A stretch of 64,000 bases of DNA from Bradyrhizobium canariense (GTDB lineage: Bacteria; Pseudomonadota; Alphaproteobacteria; Rhizobiales; Xanthobacteraceae), in NCBI RefSeq assembly GCF_019402665.1, contig NZ_VSST01000027.1:23264-87263 (forward strand). The letters run 5' to 3'. The position numbers and the translations under genes were made by a program. The notes beneath the pieces are model-generated. The model made no database searches. It was not told where the DNA came from and was given only the letters and a program-made list of their open reading frames with translations. Shown piece by piece: positions 36,985 through 47,225 of the stretch (the first letter of the stretch is position 1; each line of letters begins with the position of its first letter).

Positions 36985-38392
36985 CTTTGAGTGGCTTCTG
37001 AATCGATAGGCAACCATGATTCGGGAGATCATGGATGGCTGTAGCATCGATTGAGACGACGCTTGAACTGTGGCCATCGTCATTACGGGATGTGAAGCAG
37101 CGGATGCGCCCGCTGTTTAGTCAGGATCGGGTGGCGGCGTCGGCAGGGCATTTTCTCGACGGGTTGCTAGGCAATGAGCCGCGCAAGACTGGTTGGATGC
37201 GGGCGGAAGCAGCAGGGGATGCTGGGCCGTGGCGTCAGCAGGCGATTCTGGGCCGCGGGAGCTGGGATGCTGATGCCCTTTGTGAACTGGTGCGGGACTA
37301 TGCGCTGGAAACTCTGGCAGACGCTGACGCGGTTCTGGTGATCGACGAGACCGGGTTTCTGAAGCAAGGCAAAGCATCGTGCCGGGTTGCGCGGCAGTAC
37401 ACCGGCTCGGCAGGCAAGATCACCAATTGTCAGATTGGCGTGTTTGCCTGCTATGCGTCGCGTCACGGCCACGCCTTCATCGATCGCCGGCTTTACTTGC
37501 TGAAGGAGTGGACGGACGCTCCCGCTCGGATGAAGGCGGCGCGTTCCCAAGGACATGTGCTTCGCGACGAAGCCGCAGCTTGCACGGAAGATGATCGCGC
37601 AGGCGATCGGAGCCAAGGTGCCGTTCTCCTTCGTTGCAGTGGATAGCGTGTATGGAACGGGCGACATCGAAGCCATGCTGCGAAACGCCGGCAAGGGCTA
37701 CGTCCTGGGCATTGCGTCTAACCATCAGATCCGCTCTTGGGGCAAGGCGCAGGTCTTGGTCGACACCGCTGGCAATGTGGCGCAGAGCCTTCCTGGCAAG
37801 GCCTGGCGACGACTGTCAGCGGGCGACGGCACCAAAGGGCCGCGGCTGTATGATTGGGCCTATCTCGAATTGGCCGACCTCGAGGCTGGAGACTACAACA
37901 GCACGTTGACCGGAACCTGGACGCGAGGCCTGCTGATTCGCCGCAACATCGGGCACAGCGAACTCGCCTTCTTCTCCACTTGGTGTCCGAAAGGCACGTC
38001 GGCGAAGAAGCTGGTTGCAGTAGAAGGCAGCCGCTGGTCCATCGAAGATGGCTTCGAAACCGCCAAAAACGAATTTGGTCTCGATCACAATGAGACCCGA
38101 TCCTGGCACGGGTGGCCGTCATGTCTCGCTGGTCATGCTGGCCTTCGCCATGATGGCCGCGATCCGTCACCGAGCTAACGCCACCGTTGGGGGGCCCAAA
38201 AAAAGTTGCCGCGCCGATAGATCAAACGCCGCTCCTGATCCGCTGGTCGATCCAGGAAATCCGTCGGATCACCCTCAAGCTCGCGCAACGGCGCATCCAA
38301 CCCGCTCGCATCATCGCATGGTCGCTCTGGCGACGCGCTCACCAAGCCGAAGCAAAGCGAGCGCACCTCAAGCAAAAAATGCAACTGTAGTG
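36971..38392 (+). mobile_element. IS701 family element (1422 bp) with terminal repeats and CTAG duplications
   Basis: Termini are CACTACAGTTGCAT (36971-36984) and ATGCAACTGTAGTG (38379-38392), perfect 14-bp inverted repeats. CTAG flanks both sides (36967-36970, 38393-38396), in line with the 4-bp YTAR-type target duplication of IS701 elements. The single transposase gene inside is frameshifted, so this copy is not autonomous. Confidence 0.9.
37035..38390 (+). pseudogene. IS701-type DDE transposase with frameshifts
   Basis: The protein starts MAVASIETTLELWPSSLRDV and QRMRPLFSQDRVAASAGHFL. The catalytic core appears as VLVIDETGFLKQGKASCRVA (first Asp) and GVFACYASRHGHAFIDRRLY. A one-base shift near 37540 moves to MCFATKPQLARKMIAQAIGA and FVAVDSVYGTGDIEAMLRNA (second Asp), with VEGSRWSIEDGFETAKNEFG (Glu). 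A second shift near 38105 leads to HVSLVMLAFAMMAAIRHRAN and a third, in a run of G/C/A near 38195, to TPLLIRWSIQEIRRITLKLA. All DDE residues survive but in three frames. Confidence 0.88.
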
Positions 38393-38396
38393 CTAG
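38379..38396. repeat. Right end of IS701 element: 14-bp terminal repeat plus CTAG duplication
   Basis: ATGCAACTGTAGTGCTAG, the exact reverse complement of 36967-36984. The CTAG includes the TAG stop codon of the minus-strand PIN gene. Confidence 0.92.
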
Positions 38397-38824
38397 CCCT
38401 GGCGAATTTGCTCCGTGTAGTGAGCCAATCGGCGACGCACTTCCTGCACAGGCAGGCGGCATCTCGGATGGGCCAGTAGAGTGTTCAAGCCCTCGTGCAA
38501 TCGGCTAAAAGTGACATGATTTCCATCGGCGAACTGGTCGATTAACCATAGGACGCCGTGGATCTCGATCTGTTCGGCGAGGGCGAGCTCGCGCAATATC
38601 CCGTCGCCGGTAAGCAAGGTCCATTGGCGGGACTCAGCGATCGCAAAGGCGAAGGTATCCGGAACAGAGAGACGTGCATTGCCTCGCCGAACTGTTGTGG
38701 CGCGGCTTAACTCGTCGGGTGTCAGGACCTCCACCCGAAGTCCCAACTGCACCAGCTCGTCGCCGAGAGCGCCTGTCAGCTCCCTATCAAAAAGCAGGTC
38801 GGGCACGGCGAACTCGAAAGGCAA
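38393..38824 (-). CDS. PIN-domain protein (VapC-like putative ribonuclease)
   Basis: A 143-residue PIN-domain-like protein. Acidic residues fit the fold: VPDLLFDREL (first Asp), a central LSVPDTFAFAIAE (Glu/Asp region), LLTGDGILRELALAEQIEIH (Asp) and GVLWLIDQF (last Asp), an order seen in PIN nucleases such as VapC toxins. The start appears to be a TTG at 38824; no ATG fits. No partner antitoxin gene lies upstream, where the peroxiredoxin gene ends about 100 bases away. The IS701 element has inserted exactly at its stop codon but recreates the TAG from the duplicated CTAG, so the protein is unchanged. A solitary toxin-like gene. Confidence 0.7.
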   Translation of the reverse strand: MPFEFAVPDLLFDRELTGALGDELVQLGLRVEVLTPDELSRATTVRRGNARLSVPDTFAFAIAESRQWTLLTGDGILRELALAEQIEIHGVLWLIDQFADGNHVTFSRLHEGLNTLLAHPRCRLPVQEVRRRLAHYTEQIRQG

Positions 38825-38928
38825 ACGGGTAGGGGTTCCAGGAAATAGCCTCCACGTTAGACGGTACCGAGTCTGACGTCATTAGAATGCGGGAGCTCCT
38901 CCTTCAACTGCACGATCGACATGTTGCC

Positions 38929-39483
38929 TCAGGCAGTTTTAAGTGTGTCGCCGCCGATCTCGCGGTTGCAAGGGCAGAGCTCATCAGTCTGTATCGCATC
39001 CAGAACCCGCAACGTGTCAGTCGGGCTGCGGCCGACATTGAGGTTGGTCGCATAGACATGCTGGACCGTGTTCTCAGGATCGATGATGAAGGTATAGCGA
39101 TGTGCGATGCCATCACGCGAGCGCACTCCAAGGCCATCGACCAGTGCGCCCTTGGTGTCGGCAAACTGCCAGATGGATAGACGGTGCAGGTCCTTGTGGT
39201 CACGCCGCCAGGCGAGCTTGCAAAACTCGTTATCGGTCGACCCACCAAGCACGATTGCGTCGCGATCGGCGAAATCCTTCGACAGGCGGGCAAACTCGGC
39301 GATTTCGGTCGGGCAGACGAATGTGAAATCCTTCGGGTAAAAGAAGATGACTTTCCATTTGCCGGGGAAACTTCTCTCAGTCAGCGTCTCGAAAGCGCTT
39401 TGCCCGTCCTCCTCCTGCAGGTGAAAGCCGGGCTTCACGCCTATGATGTCGAACGGCGGCAACTTACTTCCAATTCCAAGCAT
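38929..39483 (-). CDS. Peroxiredoxin (AhpC/1-Cys or 2-Cys type), nif-linked
   Basis: A 184-residue thiol peroxidase that reduces hydrogen peroxide and organic peroxides. The peroxidatic cysteine lies in FFYPKDFTFVCPTEIAEFAR, the supporting residues in VLGGSTDNEFCKLAWRRD, and a second cysteine pair occurs in QTDELCPCNREIGGD near the end. Start ATG 39483 with GAGGAC upstream. It is transcribed divergently from nifH, with a -24/-12 promoter about 50 bases before its start and a NifA site in the shared region. A nodule-expressed NifA/RpoN-controlled peroxiredoxin (prxS) is known in Rhizobium etli; the arrangement here suggests the same role, protecting nitrogen-fixing cells from peroxide. Confidence 0.9.
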   Translation of the reverse strand: MLGIGSKLPPFDIIGVKPGFHLQEEDGQSAFETLTERSFPGKWKVIFFYPKDFTFVCPTEIAEFARLSKDFADRDAIVLGGSTDNEFCKLAWRRDHKDLHRLSIWQFADTKGALVDGLGVRSRDGIAHRYTFIIDPENTVQHVYATNLNVGRSPTDTLRVLDAIQTDELCPCNREIGGDTLKTA

Positions 39484-39529
39484 ATTGTCCTCACAACATC
39501 GGGTCACACGGAACAGCATTCCGCGACTG

Positions 39530-39545
39530 AGCAAGCAATATGCCA
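39530..39545 (-). promoter_or_regulatory. Sigma-54 (-24/-12) promoter for the peroxiredoxin gene
   Basis: Minus strand TGGCATATTGCTTGCT: GG and GC elements with correct spacing, close to the TGGCACG-N4-TTGCW consensus. It lies 47-62 bases upstream of the ATG at 39483. Confidence 0.75.
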
Positions 39546-39754
39546 CCCGATCTGGCGGCAAGTGCCCGCCATGCCCGTCGTGGAACATTCGCCTTTGATG
39601 GTGGCGATGTCCTCGAGCCCGATCTGCAACATGTCGTCTCCTCAATCGTCTCGGGCGTAAGGCGCGGGATTTCCCGTTTGTGTTCCTTGGCCGGCGCTCG
39701 TAGTGGAATCCGAGCGCCGAGTCTTTGTCGGGTTTCGGTCAGAGCCCTTGCGGC

Positions 39755-39770
39755 TGTCCGGTCCGCCACA
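39755..39770. promoter_or_regulatory. NifA upstream activator site (TGT-N10-ACA)
   Basis: TGTCCGGTCCGCCACA. It lies about 70 bases upstream of the nifH -24 element and about 210 bases upstream of the peroxiredoxin -24 element, so it can serve both divergent promoters. Confidence 0.85.
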
Positions 39771-39839
39771 GCCCGCCGGCGTCCGAGGCCAAGCGGTTAG
39801 TTGAGGGTGATCAAAGGCTTAACGCGGGTGCGAAGGAAA

Positions 39840-39855
39840 TGGCACGCCAGTTGCT
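39840..39855 (+). promoter_or_regulatory. Sigma-54 (-24/-12) promoter of nifH
   Basis: TGGCACGCCAGTTGCT matches the consensus TGGCACG-N4-TTGCW at every fixed position. It leaves a leader of about 145 bases before the nifH ATG. Confidence 0.93.
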
Positions 39856-39887
39856 ACCTGGATGGAGCAACAACGAGCGAGGGCTGA

Positions 39888-40904
<1,017 letters not shown>

Positions 40905-40991
40905 TTCATGTTGTCGGCCTTCTCGATCCGGGAAGGCCGACATCGTCCACTCAGAAGCTGTGCGAAAGTTATGATCGGCACACAAGGAAAA

Positions 40992-41699
40992 ATGGCCGAC
41001 ACGATCTCATCTCGCGTATCGGTAGCTCACGCCGCCGAGCAGCGCGACGCGAGTGAGCTCTACCAGCTTCTGACCGGGCGCCATCCGGCAGAAGTCGATA
41101 TCAGCGACAATGATGACTTCGATCACCATGTGCTCGCTTGCATTCTGGCCACATCAGCCATGGATGGCGGCCAACTTCCCGAACGGGCTGGCTTAACCAA
41201 CCAGGAGCTCAATGCGCTGTTGGTGCAATACTTCCCATCCACCCCGGTCAGGAGCTGTACCTGGCGCGATCAGTCCGCCTTACCGGCGCCTGACGAGACA
41301 GTTATGGTACGCGACCTCCTGCTTGCGCAACGTTCCACTCATGGCGAGGTTGGCGGCTGGCTCGCGACGATGATCGCCCGGCGCGCCATGGAGCCTAATC
41401 ACTTGTGGGAAGATCTCGGGCTGCGGAAGCGGGATGAATTGTCCCGTGTCCTCATGCGCCATTTCGGGCCGCTGGCGGCTCGCAATACGAAGAACATGCG
41501 CTGGAAGCGCTTCTTCTATCGCATGCTATGCGAAGATGACGGCCTGGTGATGTGTACCACGCCGGTCTGCACGGAATGCAATGATTTTGATCTTTGCTTC
41601 GGCGAAGAGAGCGGGGAGAGCCGGATGGCCGGACGTCGGCGGGATCATCTGCGCCGCCTTGATGACGCCGTCCAAGCCGTCCCAAGCTTGAAAGGCTGA
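40992..41699 (+). CDS. nifQ: NifQ, molybdenum donor for FeMo-cofactor synthesis
   Basis: A 235-residue NifQ. The hallmark cysteine pattern C-x4-C-x2-C-x5-C is present as MCTTPVCTECNDFDLCFGEE near the C-terminus; it binds the Fe-S/Mo-Fe-S cluster delivered to NifEN/NifH. The preceding RHFGPLAARNTKNMRWKRFF and YRMLCEDDG are typical. The ATG at 40992 behind AAGGA is the best start; the frame is open to 40908. It lies 87 bases after nifH with no promoter between them, so it probably belongs to the nifH transcript. Confidence 0.95.
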   Translation: MADTISSRVSVAHAAEQRDASELYQLLTGRHPAEVDISDNDDFDHHVLACILATSAMDGGQLPERAGLTNQELNALLVQYFPSTPVRSCTWRDQSALPAPDETVMVRDLLLAQRSTHGEVGGWLATMIARRAMEPNHLWEDLGLRKRDELSRVLMRHFGPLAARNTKNMRWKRFFYRMLCEDDGLVMCTTPVCTECNDFDLCFGEESGESRMAGRRRDHLRRLDDAVQAVPSLKG

Positions 41700-41759
41700 G
41701 TTCATTATTGATACCCCTCTTTGGCGCCATTGCAGGTATATCCTACGAGCTTTCGGCCA

Positions 41760-42330
41760 CCTGTCGCATGGGGGGTGAAAACAGGCCGGGGCAAACGATT
41801 GCGCGCACCCGACCTAGGGCCGAGGCGGCGTCTGATGATCGTGGGTTGATATCTCGAGGAGCCGACAATGCGCCGCTGAAGGAAGTTGCCGTCGCACTCA
41901 GACAGCTCTGTTGCGGTGATACCGGCGTGCTGCTATCCGAACTGGAAAAAGCCGCGGTCGTCGTTGCAGCCGCTGCGTCCCGTACCATCCCGCTCAGCAA
42001 GGCGATCGTCGACGAGCATGTCTTTACCAATGAATCCGGCATCCACGTCCACGGGCTGTTAAAGGACCCGGCGCAGCTACGAAGGGCTCGACTGGGGGCT
42101 GCTCGAGCGCTCCCCCCGGATTGTGATCGGCAAGCATTCAGGGTTCGCCGCGATCACCTTGCTGCTGTCGTGCAACTTTCTTTCGGCACCGAGCAAAGCG
42201 AAACCATCCCCGCGCCCGTCCGCAAGCATGCCATCGAGCACCAAGGTCTGGTTGCGCAAGAAACGGTGGTGGCGATCTGGCGCGACATTCACGACAGCTC
42301 GCTCGTCAACAGCGAATCAGCCACGCGCGT
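41760..42330 (+). pseudogene. nifV: nifV (homocitrate synthase) remnant
   Basis: C-terminal part of a homocitrate synthase. NAPLKEVAVALRQLCCGDTG and KAIVDEHVFTNESGIHVHGL (with the metal-binding histidines) are in one frame. Near 42075 the sense moves to SYEGLDWGLLERSPRIVIGK and HSGFAAITLLL, then moves back near 42180 to end in RKHAIEHQGLVAQETVVAIW. The N-terminal half with the catalytic barrel is absent. The gene is dead. Most rhizobia lack nifV and receive homocitrate from the host plant; this relic shows loss within the operon. Confidence 0.85.
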
Positions 42331-42396
42331 CGCGCGATCGGATTGAAACATTCTAGCCTGGTCGTTTCTGGGCGCGGATCGAGATGGAGGTTGAGA

Positions 42397-42729
42397 ATGG
42401 CGACGGATGGGATCCTTGCGCGATTGAACAAGGCCTCGGCCGCAGAGGATTTTTTTTCACTCCTCGGCGTCGAGTACGATGCGAAAATCGTCGATGTGGC
42501 GCGGCTTCACATCCTGCGTCGCATGGGCCAATATCTCGCAGGCGAGGAGTTGACCGGTGCATCTGATCCTGAGATCGCCGCGCGTTGCAAGGCCACGCTT
42601 GAGCGCGCCTATGCCGACTTCGTCACGTCCTCCCCGATCGAACAGCGCGTATTCAAGGTGCTGAAGGATGCGGCCGCACCACAAGCGAACAAGCATCCAG
42701 CATTGGTCCAGCTCGATTTGTTGGACTGA
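42397..42729 (+). CDS. nifW: NifW, nitrogenase stabilising/protective protein
   Basis: A 110-residue NifW, the usual size. Family stretches are ILARLNKASAAEDFFSLLGV, VARLHILRRMGQYLAG and a late TSSPIEQRVFKVLKDA. NifW binds the MoFe protein and protects it from oxygen or helps its maturation. The ATG at 42397 has a GGAGG site. It follows the nifV relic and probably belongs to the nifH-nifQ transcript. The next identified promoter starts after it. Confidence 0.93.
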   Translation: MATDGILARLNKASAAEDFFSLLGVEYDAKIVDVARLHILRRMGQYLAGEELTGASDPEIAARCKATLERAYADFVTSSPIEQRVFKVLKDAAAPQANKHPALVQLDLLD

Positions 42730-43001
42730 ATTGAGCTCATATGTCGTGCTCTGGACCGTGAAGGTCCCGAGAGCCTGACAGCAAGCCATGGTTTCGAATT
42801 CAAGCGGAAAGTTACAGTCGCGGCCTCGCGGATCCGCAGCTTGAGCACCTCGGCTCGTTAGAGGCCAATCACGACTCACCGCTGATATTTCCATCCTTTT
42901 AAGCTGGTACGCATGCTGTACCTATCTCCTGCAATCATGCGCCGGCAGCGGGACCGCACACGTCGCCAGGAAAGCTCAGCAAGGTTCAGATGAGTGTCTT
43001 C
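42730..43001. other. Spacer after nifW
   Basis: About 270 bases without a recognisable gene; a minus-strand open frame (42876-43190) has no family marks and overlaps the regulatory sites below. Confidence 0.4.
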
Positions 43002-43017
43002 TGTCGCATTCCGGACA
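43002..43017 (+). promoter_or_regulatory. NifA upstream activator site
   Basis: TGTCGCATTCCGGACA fits TGT-N10-ACA exactly and lies about 107 bases before the -24 element at 43125. Confidence 0.78.
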
Positions 43018-43124
43018 CGGGTCAGTACGGCCTCGAATGTTTCGACCTCGTGAGAGGCCGCCGATCCGACTTCGTTCTTCAGTAAGATTGTGAAATAACG
43101 GTCAATTTTCATCGCCTGCGCAAT

Positions 43125-43140
43125 TGGTACGACAATTGCT
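43125..43140 (+). promoter_or_regulatory. Sigma-54 (-24/-12) promoter upstream of fixBCX
   Basis: TGGTACGACAATTGCT matches TGGCACG-N4-TTGCW with one change (C to T in the -24 box). Start of transcription would be near 43152, about 730 bases before fixB. Confidence 0.72.
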
Positions 43141-43152
43141 GACATATGCTCA

Positions 43153-43880
43153 GCTAGTCTGGAGAAGCGCATGCTCGTTTTGGTCCGCATCGATTTTATT
43201 TTTGACGCCGCGCCGGTTCGCGCGCGCTGCCTGCCGGCACCATAATGCGCCGCGACGCCAAAGCGATCGTCGCATACCTGGCTGAGCTGAAAGGTGCCTT
43301 TGATTCGTGCGCCCCCGTTGGCCGATCCCTGGCCGAGGTTTCGCGGGGGGAGCCGTTGCTCAACAGCGCCGGCCGTGCGGCGCTGTTGACCGGGCGCCTT
43401 GAGCGCCGCCCCTCCTGTCCTCGCCAGGAGTTGCGGGCCTGTCGCTATGATCGGCAAGAAACAAGCGCACTCGGAGCAATGGGATCGCGCTTCCACCGGC
43501 AACGACGCGGCCGACAATCCTACCAGCCGAGCCCCTCGCAGGTCCTCGATCTGTTGCACCTCGGTTGCATCTCTAAGATGAGGAGGACCAATCGATCGGC
43601 ACGCCTGACCGGCCCGGTCGGTGCCTTAGCAGTGCCCGGAACCAAACCGTCGTCCCAGAATGCCGCATCCGGAACGAACCCGAGGCGCATGCTTCCGGGC
43701 TCGTCGTCAAGGTCCAGCAACGGCTGTATCGGTCCGGCGCTGCTGCCAGGCGGTGCTGACGGGATGCCGGCCGGCTTGCGGCCCGACGCTTAACTGAAGA
43801 AATCTTCAAGCGCAAATTCCAACCTGGAGGCGGAGCATGCTGCCCTGGCGAGCCGCTACTGAATGCGAATGGGAGTACAG
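43153..43880. other. Long leader between the sigma-54 promoter and fixB
   Basis: About 730 bases. A 182-codon plus-strand frame (43245-43793) and its minus-strand counterpart have arginine-, proline- and serine-rich sequence with no motif I recognise. It may be a decayed gene between nifW and fixB. No fixA is present in this position. Confidence 0.4.
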
Positions 43881-44996
43881 ATGATGAGCACCGCACCGAA
43901 AAGTGCAGCTCCGGCCGCGGGTGGTGGTCGCGCGGCGACCAAGAGGGAGCTGCCCGCGCGATTTAAGCCGTATAAGCACGTCTGGGTTTTCATCGAGCAG
44001 GAACGCGGGGTTGTGCACCCCGTCTCATGGGAGCTGATGGGGGCCGGCCGCCGGCTCGCCGACAAGCTCAATGTTGACCTCGCCGCGGTTGTCATCGGCC
44101 CGGTCGGGGAGACAACGCAGCAGGCGGTCGCCGAATCCTTCTGCTACGGCGCCGACCTCGCCTATATCGTCGCAGACAATCTCTTGGCCGATTATCGCAA
44201 CCAGTCCTATACCAAGGCCCTGTCAGAGCTGGTCAACACTTATAAGCCGGAAATCCTACTCCTAGGGGCAACAACACTCGGCCGCGACCTCGCCGGCTCA
44301 GTGGCCACCACACTGCTCACCGGCCTAACTGCGGACTGCACCGAGCTCGATGTCGATGCCGACGGCTCGCTTGCAGCGACCCGGCCGACGTTTGGCGGCT
44401 CACTGTTGTGCACGATCTACACACTCAACTATCGTCCACAGATGGCAACCGTCCGTCCGCGCGTGATGCCGATGCCCGAGCGCGTGACAGGCGCCGTCTC
44501 GCGCGTCATCTCGCATCCGCTCGGGCTTGTAGAAGAAGATATCGTCACAAAGGTCCTGTCCTTCCTGCCAGACCGCGAGTCTACAAAGTCCAACCTTGCC
44601 TATGCCGACGTGGTCGTCGCAGGAGGGCTCGGTCTGGGATCGCCTGAAAATTTCCAACTTGTACACCAGCTCGCGGACGTGCTTGGCGGCGAATATGGCT
44701 GCTCGCGGCCGCTGGTCCAGAAGGGCTGGGCCACCTCCGACCGACAAATCGGCCAGACCGGGAAAACCATCCGGCCAAAGCTCTATATCGCGGCCGGCAT
44801 TTCCGGCGCTATCCAGCATCGCGTCGGCGTGGAGGGCGGCGACCTCATCGTTGCCATCAACACTGACAAGAACGCTCCGATCTTCGACTTTGCCCATATC
44901 GGCATCGTCACCGACGCCATTCGACTGTTGCCGGCGTTGACCTCTGCATTCCGCGCGCAGCTATCGCCGCACTCGCACGACCGCATCGCTGGCTAG
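43881..44996 (+). CDS. fixB: FixB, electron transfer flavoprotein alpha subunit
   Basis: An EtfA-type flavoprotein of 371 residues. The N-terminal domain starts [20 protein letters not shown]; the C-terminal FAD-binding domain is clear in [60 protein letters not shown] and [19 protein letters not shown]. With FixA, FixC and FixX it forms the bifurcating complex that uses NADH to reduce ferredoxin or flavodoxin for nitrogenase while passing electrons to quinone. Two adjacent ATGs (43881, 43884) follow GGGAG; either could start. The leader has an alanine-rich, basic N-terminal extension. fixA is not adjacent, as in Bradyrhizobium where fixA is elsewhere. Confidence 0.97.
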   Translation: MMSTAPKSAAPAAGGGRAATKRELPARFKPYKHVWVFIEQERGVVHPVSWELMGAGRRLADKLNVDLAAVVIGPVGETTQQAVAESFCYGADLAYIVADNLLADYRNQSYTKALSELVNTYKPEILLLGATTLGRDLAGSVATTLLTGLTADCTELDVDADGSLAATRPTFGGSLLCTIYTLNYRPQMATVRPRVMPMPERVTGAVSRVISHPLGLVEEDIVTKVLSFLPDRESTKSNLAYADVVVAGGLGLGSPENFQLVHQLADVLGGEYGCSRPLVQKGWATSDRQIGQTGKTIRPKLYIAAGISGAIQHRVGVEGGDLIVAINTDKNAPIFDFAHIGIVTDAIRLLPALTSAFRAQLSPHSHDRIAG

Positions 44997-45007
44997 GGGA
45001 GCTTGTT

Positions 45008-46315
45008 ATGATTCAGGAAAGATTCGACGCCATCGTCGTCGGTGCTGGCATGGGCGGGAACGCGGCGGCGCTTACAATGGCCGAGCGGGGTCTGAAAGTG
45101 CTGCAGCTGGAACGCGGCGAGTATTCCGGGTCGAAGAACGTGCAAGGGGCCATCCTTTATGCCGACATGCTAGAGAAGCTGATTCCGAATTTCCGAGAAG
45201 ATGCGCCGCTTGAGCGGCATCTAGTCGAGCAACGCTTCTGGATCCTGGACGAGCGTTCGCACACAGGGATTCACTATCGATCCGATGATTTCAACGAGGA
45301 GAAGCCGAACCGCTACACCATCATCCGCGCCCAGTTCGATAAATGGTTGTCGCAGAAGGTCCGCGACGCCGGCGCTACCGTGCTGTGCGAGACCACGGTG
45401 ACCGAGCTCCTCCAGGATTCCCATGGCAGGGTCGTCGGGGTGCGCACAGACCGCGATGGGGGTGAAATCCATGCAGATGTTGTCGTGCTGGCCGAGGGGG
45501 TGAACGGAGTGCTCGGGACGGGCGCGGGCTTAAGAGGGCGGCCGAAACCGGACAAGGTCGCACTCGCGGTTAAGGAGATGCATTTTTTGTCACGCGAGAC
45601 AATCGACGCTCGCTTCAATCTCAAAGGCGACGAGGGGCTCGTCATCGAAGCGGTCGGAACCATCTCCCGCGGCATGACCGGTATGGGCTTCATCTATTCC
45701 AATAAGGAATGCATCTCGCTCGGTATTGGCTGTCTTGTTGCCGACTTCCAGCGTACCGGCGAGACGCCTTACGGCCTGCTCGAGGGTTTCAAGCGTCACC
45801 CATCCGTCGCGCCGCTCATCGAAGGTTCGGAGGTCAAGGAATATTCCGCGCACTTGATCCCCGAAGGTGGGTACAGGGCAATCCCGCAGCTTTGCGGGGA
45901 GGGCTGGGTGGTCGTCGGAGACGCCGCCCAACTTAACAACGCCATCCATCGCGAGGGGTCCAATTTGGCGATGACGTCGGGCCGTATCGCGGCGGAAGCG
46001 ATCTGCCTTATCAGATCGCGAAAAGATCCGATGACGGCCAAAAATCTTTCGCTTTACAAGAAAATGCTAACTGATTCTTTCGTGATCAAGGACCTGAAGA
46101 AGTACAAAGATATGCCGGCACTCATGCATACCCACTCGCAGAACTTCTTTCTCACATATCCGCAGCTCTTCTCCAAGGCGATGCAGGATTACGTGCGCGT
46201 CGACGGCACACCAAAGCTCGAGAAAGAGAAGCTGATGCTGAGCTCGTTCATCAAGGCCCGGTCTTGGAGTGGGCTGTTTAGCGATGCCCTGCGCATTGCC
46301 CGGGCCTGGCGATGA
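45008..46315 (+). CDS. fixC: FixC, ETF:quinone oxidoreductase-like flavoprotein
   Basis: A 435-residue FAD enzyme. The dinucleotide fold reads [20 protein letters not shown] and [20 protein letters not shown]; the second FAD region is [20 protein letters not shown]. The C-terminal membrane-associating part is seen around [20 protein letters not shown]. It passes electrons from FixAB to FixX and quinone at the membrane. Start ATG 45008 behind GGGGAG, 11 bases after fixB; fixX follows 40 bases later. One operon. Confidence 0.97.
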   Translation: MIQERFDAIVVGAGMGGNAAALTMAERGLKVLQLERGEYSGSKNVQGAILYADMLEKLIPNFREDAPLERHLVEQRFWILDERSHTGIHYRSDDFNEEKPNRYTIIRAQFDKWLSQKVRDAGATVLCETTVTELLQDSHGRVVGVRTDRDGGEIHADVVVLAEGVNGVLGTGAGLRGRPKPDKVALAVKEMHFLSRETIDARFNLKGDEGLVIEAVGTISRGMTGMGFIYSNKECISLGIGCLVADFQRTGETPYGLLEGFKRHPSVAPLIEGSEVKEYSAHLIPEGGYRAIPQLCGEGWVVVGDAAQLNNAIHREGSNLAMTSGRIAAEAICLIRSRKDPMTAKNLSLYKKMLTDSFVIKDLKKYKDMPALMHTHSQNFFLTYPQLFSKAMQDYVRVDGTPKLEKEKLMLSSFIKARSWSGLFSDALRIARAWR

Positions 46316-46355
46316 TCCAAACCTAAGACAATGACGAACGACGGAGCCAGAAACA

Positions 46356-46652
46356 ATGCCGAGCGAGCCATCCCAACGTGTCGAGGATAAACTATTCTAC
46401 AACCGTTATCTCGTTGATTCCGGCCGCGCCCACATCAAGGTACGTCCGCACACCACGCCATCCTCGCGGCTCTTGTCGATGCTGAAGGCCTGCCCTGCAC
46501 GGTGCTACGAGCTCAACGATAAAGGTCATGTTGAGGTGACAGTCGATGGGTGTATCGAGTGCGGCACCTGCAGGGTGATCTGCGAAGAAAGTGGTGATAT
46601 CGAGTGGAGCTACCCACGCGGCGGTTACGGTGTCCTATTCAAGTTCGGTTAA
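46356..46652 (+). CDS. fixX: FixX, ferredoxin-like protein
   Basis: A 98-residue ferredoxin-like subunit, the usual length. The cluster motif is [20 protein letters not shown] (C-x2-C-x2-C-x3-C) with an extra CPARCYELN before it, and the end [13 protein letters not shown] is characteristic. It works with FixC in electron delivery. GGAG lies nine bases before the ATG. Last gene of fixBCX. Confidence 0.97.
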   Translation: MPSEPSQRVEDKLFYNRYLVDSGRAHIKVRPHTTPSSRLLSMLKACPARCYELNDKGHVEVTVDGCIECGTCRVICEESGDIEWSYPRGGYGVLFKFG

Positions 46653-47225
46653 ATCTTCAGGTGAGAGCCCTGCCACGGCGGCTACGTCGTTCTCGCGATG
46701 CAACGAGATCACGCGCGAAATCGGCGTTAACCCGGTCACGTTCAAGCGGTGTCCCAATCTTCCATCTACCCGGCGGGCCCTTGCATGGTGGACAAACGCA
46801 GTTTCCGGTTTCCGCTATAATATTCCCGAAGATAGCCAAAGCGAGCGGATCCGAAGCAAGGGTGCAAACGCAACGTCGTCCGTCTCGGATCTGGTCCACG
46901 GTCTGGTTGTCTTCCGGAATATCTGGCCGGTTTCGTCCTCCCTGGAAGGTTGGCGGTGATCCGCCCGCCGCCACCGCCTCGCTGCCTATCACCTACTGAC
47001 GGAATGTTGGAAGCAGGCCTTCGCTCGGCCGTAGCCACGACCCGACAACATGCCATCCCGCGCCTTGTAGACGAGAAAAGCACGAGCGCATCACGAAAAT
47101 AGCGCATTCTGAGTCCTTCGCGCGACCGCCGGTTCCGCGTTCGTCAGGCGGACTGCGCGCATGCACCACACAACTTTGCACTTTCATTCCGCTGTATCGC
47201 CGGGATATATCGTCCGCCGGAGAGC
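46653..47225. other. Spacer after fixX
   Basis: About 570 bases with no convincing gene; short frames on both strands are shadows of each other. I see no terminator with a clear stem. Confidence 0.4.

Noticed and set aside
43245..43793. 182-codon plus-strand frame in the fixB leader
   Set aside because: Arginine/serine/proline-rich, no motif, and an equally long frame lies on the other strand; not called as a gene.
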